A stretch of 10,016 bases of DNA from Stenotrophomonas raiganjensis (SeqCode) (lineage in GTDB: Bacteria > Pseudomonadota > Gammaproteobacteria > Xanthomonadales > Xanthomonadaceae), in NCBI RefSeq assembly GCF_030658505.1, contig NZ_JAUTXR010000055.1, positions 1 through 10,016 of the forward strand, read 5' to 3'. Shown here piece by piece: positions 5,553 to 10,016 of this stretch (position 1 is its first letter; every line of letters starts with the position of its first letter). The position numbers and the translations under genes were made by a program. The notes below the pieces were generated by a model that worked only from the letters and a program-made list of their open reading frames with translations, searched no databases and was not told the origin of the DNA.

Positions 5553-6825
5553 GCCGGGGCCGCTGTACCGGCGGGTGGTGTGGTGGTTGCTGGGCTACCT
5601 GGCCCTGCTTTCGGTCGCGGTGTTCAGTGTCGGCAACTACGTGCACGAGCATGCCGAGCATGCTGCCTGGCGCGCGCTGCTCAATTCCGAACTGGACAGC
5701 ATTGTCGAGCACACCGAGCATGAGCCACATTACCGCTGGCAGGACTCGGACACGCTCAGCCTGTTCCGCTTCGACGAAGGCAACATGCCGGAAAGCGTGC
5801 GCATGCTGCACCCGGGGTTGCATGACGGGGTGCCGATCAAGGGGCGGCAGACTGCGGTGATGGTGCGTGATACCGGCTCGATGGGGCGGGTGGCGCTGGC
5901 ACTGGACATTTCCGATTTCCATGACCTTGAACAGTTCGCCACGCGCTGGGTGATGCTTGCCGGGGTGATCATGATCTTCGTCACCGTGCTGATGGCTTCA
6001 TTCGGCATGGAGCGGATGGTGCGTCCGTTGAGCCTGCTGGCAGAGCGCATCGCCGGATTGAAACCCGGCGTGCAGGGCCAGCGCATCGAGGTCGACCCGC
6101 GCGGCAGCTCCGAGCTGCATACCATCGCCGATGCGCTGAACGACTACCTGGACCGCAACGAGCAGTTCGTCGAGCGTGAACGGGTCTTCATCAGCACCGC
6201 CAGCCATGAGCTGCGCACGCCGATCGCGGTGATGACCGGCGCCGCCGAACTGGCACTGGAGCAACCAGGCCTGCCCGATCGCGCCCGCCAGCAGATGCAG
6301 CGGGTACTTCGCACCGCGCAGAGCGTGGAACAGTTGATCGAACTGCTGCTGGTGCTGGCCCGTGATCCGGCACGACTGGCGGCTCGCGCCGAACGCATCG
6401 CGCTGGACCAGCTGTTGCCGGAGATCGTCGACGACCATCGCCATCTGCTCGGTGACAAGGACCTGAGCATCGGCATACAGGCTGCGCCGGTGGATATCGT
6501 CGCGCCGCTGGCGGTGGTGCAGGCGGCGATCGGCAATCTGCTCCGCAACGCCATCGAGAACAGCGGGCGTGGCCACATCGAACTGCGGCTGAGTTCGTCT
6601 GCGGTGTTGACGCTGCAGGACCCGGGGCATGGCATGAGCCCGGAGGAGATCGCGGCCATCCATGCGCGCATGGCCCGTGGCGAACGCGCCGACCGCGGTG
6701 GCGGCATCGGCCTGGACCTGATCGCCCGTCTGTGCGAACACCTGGGCTGGACCCTGCAGCTGCAGCACTGCGAACCGCGCGGTACACGCGCCACGCTCGA
6801 CTTCAGCGGCTCGCGACCGGCTTGA
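5539..6825 (+). CDS. Sensor histidine kinase, partner of the ColR-like regulator
   Basis: This is a 428-residue inner-membrane kinase. It has TM1 at about 13-33, a periplasmic loop of about 100 residues (34-136), TM2 at about 137-157, and a HAMP-like linker to about 205. The dimerisation/phospho-acceptor box STASHELRTP follows with H223. The ATP-binding domain has an N-box NLLRNAIEN (333-341), G1 DPGHGM (361-366) and G2 GGGIGLDL (387-394). The loop is unusually rich in His and Glu just after TM1 (H36, E37, H38, E40, H41, then E51, D53, E57, H58, E60, H61), including an ExxE motif (E37-E40) of the sort tied to Fe(III)/Zn(II) sensing in ColS. Three ATGs in a row lie at 5533, 5536 and 5539. The last is best placed behind AAGG at 5529-5532. 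A start at 5521 is also open but has no Shine-Dalgarno. The identity as ColS is moderate. As a kinase it is certain. Confidence 0.92.
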   Translation: MKARKPGPLYRRVVWWLLGYLALLSVAVFSVGNYVHEHAEHAAWRALLNSELDSIVEHTEHEPHYRWQDSDTLSLFRFDEGNMPESVRMLHPGLHDGVPIKGRQTAVMVRDTGSMGRVALALDISDFHDLEQFATRWVMLAGVIMIFVTVLMASFGMERMVRPLSLLAERIAGLKPGVQGQRIEVDPRGSSELHTIADALNDYLDRNEQFVERERVFISTASHELRTPIAVMTGAAELALEQPGLPDRARQQMQRVLRTAQSVEQLIELLLVLARDPARLAARAERIALDQLLPEIVDDHRHLLGDKDLSIGIQAAPVDIVAPLAVVQAAIGNLLRNAIENSGRGHIELRLSSSAVLTLQDPGHGMSPEEIAAIHARMARGERADRGGGIGLDLIARLCEHLGWTLQLQHCEPRGTRATLDFSGSRPA

Positions 6826-6890
6826 CCGGCCTGCCAGCGTTCCCCGCGCTGCGGCATGACCCGGCGTGAAGACAGTGTTAATCTCAACCT

Positions 6891-6917
6891 GCGCCGCTCC
6901 ATGCGGCGCTTTTTTTT
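6891..6917 (+). terminator. Intrinsic terminator between the kinase and DUF819 genes
   Basis: GCGCCGC (6891-6897) and GCGGCGC (6903-6909) form a 7-bp GC stem with a 5-base loop, followed by eight T residues (6910-6917). It should end transcription from the two-component operon. It finishes only 29 bases before the DUF819 ATG, which leaves little room for an independent promoter after it. A possible weak promoter (ATGACC at 6856-6861, TAATCT at 6879-6884) lies before it. Confidence 0.85.
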
Positions 6918-6946
6918 CTCCGCTCTTTCGATCGACAGAGGATCCC

Positions 6947-8197
6947 ATGCCGACCGAACCCGCTACTGCCCTGATCAGCAACGACATCGTTGGGCTGGGC
7001 CTGATTGCCGCCACCCTGGCCCTGATCTTCTGGGCCGCCAGTGGCCCGACCCCCTTGCTGAAGAAGATCTTCGCCTGGGTGCCGGCGCTGCTGCTGTGCT
7101 ACTTCATCCCCGCCATCTACAACACCGCCGGTGTCATCGATGGCCACAACACCTCGCTGTACAACCCGGTGGCGCGTGATGTCCTGCTGCCGGCTGCGCT
7201 GGTCCTGCTGACCCTGTCGATCGACCTGAAGGGCGTCATCAAGCTCGGCCCGAAACTGCTGCTGGTGTTCTGCGCCGGTACCGCCGGCATCATGCTCGGT
7301 GCGATCGTCTCGTTCCAGCTGATGAAACTGATCCATCCTGAAACCGTGGCCGGTGATACCTGGGCCGGCATGGCCGCGCTGGCCGGCAGCTGGATCGGTG
7401 GCGGCGCCAACATGGTCGCCATGCGCGAGGTGTTCGGTACCGATGCCACCACCTTCGGCCAGTTCGCGGTGGTCGACGTGGCCTGCGCGAGCCTGTGGAT
7501 GGCGATCCTGCTGTTCCTGGCCAACCGCGCGCAGCAGATCGACACACGCAACGGTGCCGATACCCGCGCCATCGATGAGATGAAGGCGCGCATCAGCGCC
7601 TACGAGGCGCAGAATGCGCGCATTCCCAGCATGACCGACCTGATGGTGATCGTCGGCGTGGCCTTGGGCGGCGTCGGCCTGGCACACGCGATCGCTGCAC
7701 CGCTGTCGGGCTGGTTCAAGGCCAATGTCAGCTGGGCCAGCCAGTTCAGCCTGGACAGCCAGTTCGTCTGGGTCATCCTGCTGTCCACCGCGATGGGCCT
7801 GGGCCTGAGCTTCACCCGCGCACGCCGGCTGGAAGCGGCTGGTGCGTCGCGCTTGGGCACGGTGTTCCTGTATTTCCTGATCGCCTGCATCGGCATGCAG
7901 ATGAACCTGCTGTCGCTGCTGGATCGGCCGTGGCTGTTCCTGCTCGGCGCGATCTGGATGGCCACGCACGTGCTGGTGCTGTGGGTGGTGGCCAAGCTGC
8001 TGCGCGCGCCGCTGTTCTTCTTCGCCATCGGTTCGCAGGGCAACATCGGTGCGGCTGCTTCGGCCCCGGTGGTGGCGGCGGCGTTCCATCCGACGCTTGC
8101 TCCCGTGGGCGTGCTGCTGGGCACGGTGGGCTATGCCACCGGCACCGGGCTGGCCTATGTCACCGGGCTGATCCTGAAGTGGATGGCCAACGGCTGA
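6947..8197 (+). CDS. DUF819-family integral membrane protein, putative transporter
   Basis: This is a 416-residue protein with about ten to twelve hydrophobic helices, in the DUF819 (YjcL-like) family as judged by its characteristic glycine-rich stretches. GSWIGGGANMVAM is at 147-159, and a second, related half carries IGSQGNIGAA (361-370) and LGTVGYATGTGLA (391-403). Two Gly-rich re-entrant-like motifs in repeat halves are typical of secondary transporters with an inverted-repeat fold, but no substrate is established for the family to my knowledge. A hydrophilic segment at about 194-228 joins the halves. The start at 6947 has AGAGGA 4 bases upstream. A longer reading from 6866 would run through the terminator hairpin and is rejected. 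The gene sits between two intrinsic terminators and so is probably a single-gene transcript. Confidence 0.85.
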   Translation: MPTEPATALISNDIVGLGLIAATLALIFWAASGPTPLLKKIFAWVPALLLCYFIPAIYNTAGVIDGHNTSLYNPVARDVLLPAALVLLTLSIDLKGVIKLGPKLLLVFCAGTAGIMLGAIVSFQLMKLIHPETVAGDTWAGMAALAGSWIGGGANMVAMREVFGTDATTFGQFAVVDVACASLWMAILLFLANRAQQIDTRNGADTRAIDEMKARISAYEAQNARIPSMTDLMVIVGVALGGVGLAHAIAAPLSGWFKANVSWASQFSLDSQFVWVILLSTAMGLGLSFTRARRLEAAGASRLGTVFLYFLIACIGMQMNLLSLLDRPWLFLLGAIWMATHVLVLWVVAKLLRAPLFFFAIGSQGNIGAAASAPVVAAAFHPTLAPVGVLLGTVGYATGTGLAYVTGLILKWMANG

Positions 8198-8229
8198 GTC
8201 CGGGCCTCCGTGGGATCGCGTTCCCGTGC

Positions 8230-8259
8230 AGAGCCGAGCGCATGCTCGGCTCTTTTTTT
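8230..8259 (+). terminator. Intrinsic terminator of the DUF819 gene
   Basis: GAGCCGAGC (8231-8239) pairs perfectly with GCTCGGCTC (8244-8252) around a 4-base loop, and a run of seven T residues follows (8253-8259). It lies 33 bases past the stop codon. This is a textbook rho-independent terminator that isolates the next gene from DUF819 transcription. Confidence 0.93.
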
Positions 8260-8320
8260 GCCTGCCGCAGGCGGAACTGTGCGGCGCATACCGGAACGTA
8301 TGGTGCTTGCATCGTAGCGT

Positions 8321-8357
8321 AGGCAGCTCCTGTCGCTCATCAGCAGCGACGCTGCCT
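8321..8357 (+). promoter_or_regulatory. Bulged 13-bp hairpin in the leader of the exported-protein gene
   Basis: AGGCAGC (8321-8327) pairs with GCTGCCT (8351-8357), and GTCGCT (8332-8337) pairs with AGCGAC (8345-8350). This gives 13 base pairs with a 4-base bulge and a 7-base loop. The stem ends where a GGTGA Shine-Dalgarno-like sequence begins (8358-8362), 10 bases before the ATG. It could affect ribosome loading or message stability. It resembles no riboswitch I know. Confidence 0.45.
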
Positions 8358-8367
8358 GGTGACCGGG

Positions 8368-9513
8368 ATGACGCAACGACGGATGATTCGAGGTGCCGCA
8401 CTGCTGGCACTGCTGTTGGCCAGCGCGGGAGCGGCTGCGCAAGGTGGCGTCGCCGCCCGGGCGGGCCAGGTACAGGCGGCAACCGAGGCCAGTGCGCGCG
8501 AGGTGGCTGCCTTGATGGCCCAACCGGGCTTTGCCGATGCCGTACGCGGCACGCTGGCATCTTCGCCGGAGCGGGGCGTGGCACTGGAGGCCGTGATGGA
8601 GCGCTTCGATCCGGGCGTCCGCACCCAGGCCAGCGTCTCTCTGGCCCGCAATGATCAGCAGTTGCGCCTGGCCAAGGGATTGCCGGTGCAGGGCGAGGGC
8701 CTGCTGCAGTTGCGTGCCTATGTGCCCGACGGCCAGTCGCTGGCCGATAGCGCTTCGCGGCAGGTGTGGGTGGCCAGCCTGCCGCGCGGCAACGACCGCG
8801 ACTGGACGACCTTGACCGCCTACGATGCACAGGGCCGCATGCACGTGCTGGATGCGAAGCGCGCGCCTGGCTTTCCGGTGCTGATCGTCGATGTCGATAC
8901 CCGCCGTTCGGTGCAGGAGGGCATGGCGCTGGTCAACGCCGGGTTGCGCGCACGCGGCCTGCAGTCGCCTGAGCGCATCCAGCTGTCGGCCGATGGTGCG
9001 CGTGCGTCGCTGGACATCACCCGTCTTGATCGCATTCGCCTTGCGGACGACCAGGAGCCGTGGGCATTGGGCGCGGCCGAGGTGTTCGCGGTGGTGTCCG
9101 GGCTGCAGGTCGGCAAGGCCGAGCCGGAAATGGCCACGGTCGACATGCCCTACCTGGACTACGACAAGACCGACTACACCCCGCAGCAGGCGCTGATCCT
9201 GTGGGGCAACTACCGCTTCAACGCGGCCAATGTTCAGCTGTTCGAGGATGACGGCGACACCAACTACCAGGACCTGCTGGTGGCGCTGAGCAACGGGGTG
9301 AAGGCGGCACTGGGCGCGTTCGCGCCGGAGTATTCGGTGATCGCTGATATCGCAGGTGCGATTCTGAAGGCGATGCCGACGTCGTGGTTCTCCAACGACA
9401 TCGACTATGTGGACAGCTTCTACCTGGTGCAGCGTGGCCAGGCGTACACCGATCGCATGGGCGCGGCGAACAACGCCAGGGTCACGCTGACGCCGATCAC
9501 ACTGGTGGAGTAG
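8368..9513 (+). CDS. Exported protein of unknown function, resembles DUF3103
   Basis: This 381-residue protein has a clear Sec signal peptide. Basic residues (RR, R) are followed by a hydrophobic core at about 9-20 and a likely cleavage after AAA at 22-24 (GAAAQ). The mature protein has no cysteine and no further membrane helix, so a soluble periplasmic or secreted location is expected. The C-terminal half carries well-defined acidic/aromatic stretches: VDMPYLDYDKTDY at 258-270, ILWGNYRFNAANVQLFEDDG at 277-296, and a run ending NDIDYVDSFY at 343-352. These match my recollection of the DUF3103 family, but no search was possible. Function is unknown. The Asp-rich stretches could bind a divalent cation, which is a guess. 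The ATG at 8368 is preferred to a GTG at 8359 and an ATG at 8383 because GGTGA lies 5 bases upstream. It stands alone after a terminator, and its stop codon is followed at once by a repeat hairpin. Confidence 0.8.
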   Translation: MTQRRMIRGAALLALLLASAGAAAQGGVAARAGQVQAATEASAREVAALMAQPGFADAVRGTLASSPERGVALEAVMERFDPGVRTQASVSLARNDQQLRLAKGLPVQGEGLLQLRAYVPDGQSLADSASRQVWVASLPRGNDRDWTTLTAYDAQGRMHVLDAKRAPGFPVLIVDVDTRRSVQEGMALVNAGLRARGLQSPERIQLSADGARASLDITRLDRIRLADDQEPWALGAAEVFAVVSGLQVGKAEPEMATVDMPYLDYDKTDYTPQQALILWGNYRFNAANVQLFEDDGDTNYQDLLVALSNGVKAALGAFAPEYSVIADIAGAILKAMPTSWFSNDIDYVDSFYLVQRGQAYTDRMGAANNARVTLTPITLVE

Positions 9514-9517
9514 GTCA

Positions 9518-9536
9518 GCAGGGCCTGCAGCCCTGC
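9518..9536 (+). repeat. GCAGGGC hairpin just past the stop codon (module D, right)
   Basis: GCAGGGC (9518-9524) and GCCCTGC (9530-9536) pair around a 5-base loop, 4 bases after the TAG. It is the counterpart of 451-469 in inverted position. There is no T-run, so it is not a standard terminator, though it may protect the 3' end. The bases up to 9588 show only diverged similarity to 393-450 and no gene. Confidence 0.7.
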
Positions 9537-9588
9537 ACCCGCTCAATGCAACGGCAACGGCCAGATCAAGAGCGGCATTCCGCGGGAT

Positions 9589-9698
9589 GGCGGGGTGGGG
9601 CCGGTTGCGGGGGACGGCGCAAGTACGTCCATGTAGCCTCGGTCGCCGCATCCATGCGGCTCACGCCCCCGCAACCGGACCCACCCCGCCTTCGACAG
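9589..9698 (-). repeat. Long hairpin with 25-bp arms (module C, right copy)
   Basis: The arms at 9589-9613 and 9666-9690 pair over 25 bp with one mismatch, enclosing a 52-base loop whose inner hairpin is GCCGCAT (9645-9651) with ATGCGGC (9654-9660). It ends in CCTTCGACAG (9689-9698), the complement of the CTGTCGAAGG that opens the left copy. The loop is the reverse complement of the left loop with a handful of substitutions, yet the odd base in the arms stays on the same genomic side. It is non-coding. Confidence 0.9.
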
Positions 9699-9750
9699 GT
9701 TCACGCGGCGGTGGGTAACGGCGACTGCTGGTACGCGCGGCTTTGGGTAG

Positions 9751-9770
9751 GTGTCGACCTTGGTCGACAC
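9751..9770. repeat. GTGTCGACC palindrome (module A, right copy)
   Basis: GTGTCGACC (9751-9759) and GGTCGACAC (9762-9770) are identical to the core at 169-188. Downstream, a linker with CTGTCAG and TATCGA is shared with the left copy and leads to the next palindrome in the same order, so the A-linker-B cassette is a direct repeat between the two ends. The 52 bases before it (9699-9750) show no gene. Confidence 0.85.
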
Positions 9771-9801
9771 GATTTTTCTGTCAGATATCGATAAACAGAA
9801 T

Positions 9802-9842
9802 GGGGTCAGATCCGTTTTCCTTCGGAAAATGGATCTGACCCC
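9802..9842. repeat. 41-bp palindrome (module B, right copy)
   Basis: The arms at 9802-9820 and 9824-9842 are complementary over 19 bp except for one G/T pair, with a 3-base loop TTC. Compared with 215-255, the G-C pair in GTCGGATCC has become an A-T pair in GTCAGATCC, with the matching change in the other arm. It is non-coding. The bases from 9843 to 9868 hold nothing recognisable. Confidence 0.9.
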
Positions 9843-9875
9843 GCATGTGTGTCGCCGTCACCGGCAATCTGTCGA

Positions 9876-10016
9876 AGGTGGGGCGGTGTGGGCTTGCAGG
9901 ACCGTTGGCGCCATGGATGGCGCCATCGAGCCCCCATGGGTGAGGGCGCTTTGCTTGCGAAGCACTGCTTCGCAAGCGCCCGAACGCATAGCCGCCAGCG
10001 GCTGGGCCGGACCGCG
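9876..10016 (-). repeat. Terminal inverted repeat, right copy (module E, 141 bp)
   Basis: It is identical to the reverse complement of 1-141 and preceded by CTGTCGAAGG (9869-9878), the same opening as module C. It continues to the last base of the window, so its outer limit is unseen. Inner palindromes mirror those of the left copy: GGCGCCAT/ATGGCGCC, GATGGCGCCATC, GCTTGCGAAGCA/TGCTTCGCAAGC and AGCCGC/GCGGCT. It is non-coding. Confidence 0.95.

Noticed and set aside
6866..6946. Longer N-terminus for the DUF819 protein starting at 6866
   Set aside because: The extension would encode the terminator hairpin and its T-run. The ATG at 6947 has a good Shine-Dalgarno and gives a normal family start.
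6884..8830. A 648-codon minus-strand open frame opposite the DUF819 gene and the start of the exported-protein gene
   Set aside because: It runs through two terminators, has low-complexity Arg/Pro/Gln/His-rich composition typical of antisense frames in high-GC genes, and no recognisable domain. The plus-strand proteins have clear family features.
9510..9536. A SMAG-type (GTAG-tagged) Stenotrophomonas repeat at the stop codon of the exported protein
   Set aside because: A GTAG does precede the hairpin, but it is formed by the last codon and the stop, and the stem sequence does not match the SMAG stem as I remember it.
9589..9842. A CRISPR-like array in the right-hand repeats
   Set aside because: The modules differ in sequence and length, and there is no series of equal direct repeats with unique spacers.
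1..10016. A composite transposon or integrative element carrying the envelope genes
   Set aside because: No transposase, integrase, attachment site or composition shift is visible. The repeats are non-coding palindromes, and contig breakage at repeats explains the exact edge placement equally well.

Overview
The window reads as chromosomal DNA from a high-GC gammaproteobacterium, most likely Stenotrophomonas (maltophilia complex) or a close Xanthomonadaceae relative. The reasons are the strong G/C third-position bias, the protein families, and non-coding palindromic repeats of a kind I associate from memory with Stenotrophomonas. The genus is an inference, since no marker gene is present.

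Layout. Positions 1-479 and 9514-10016 hold no credible gene. Both are packed with nested palindromes and hairpins. Between them lie seven genes in two divergent groups. On the minus strand, reading leftward from 4735, are an ArnT-like glycosyltransferase (4735-3005), a PAP2 phosphatase (2893-2126) and an EptA/MCR-family lipid A phosphoethanolamine transferase (2129-480). The last two overlap by an ATGA junction. On the plus strand, starting 103 bp from the glycosyltransferase start, are an OmpR/PhoB-type response regulator with ColR-like features (4839-5552) and an overlapping sensor histidine kinase (5539-6825). They are followed by a DUF819 membrane protein (6947-8197) between two intrinsic terminators, and an exported protein that resembles DUF3103 (8368-9513).

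How the genes fit together. The central five genes look like a self-contained envelope-remodelling locus. A periplasm-facing kinase with a His/Glu-rich sensor loop and its regulator are divergent from three inner-membrane enzymes that decorate or dephosphorylate lipid-linked substrates. The precedent is Pseudomonas, where ColRS responds to zinc and controls eptA. A ColR-box-like sequence lies in the divergent intergenic region. The two plus-strand genes downstream have no evident functional tie to this group.

The window edges. The outermost 141 bp at each end are perfect inverted copies of one another, and the inner parts of both ends carry diverged copies of the same four further modules. 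The repeats form a mosaic: three module types are inverted between the ends, while a two-module cassette is in direct orientation. One copy of that cassette is flanked by an 11-bp direct repeat. This repeat architecture is the least explained part of the window. Because the identity starts exactly at base 1 and ends at the last base, the window may be an assembly contig broken at multi-copy repeats, so the edge arrangement should be read with that in mind. I found no tRNA, rRNA, CRISPR array, transposase or integrase.
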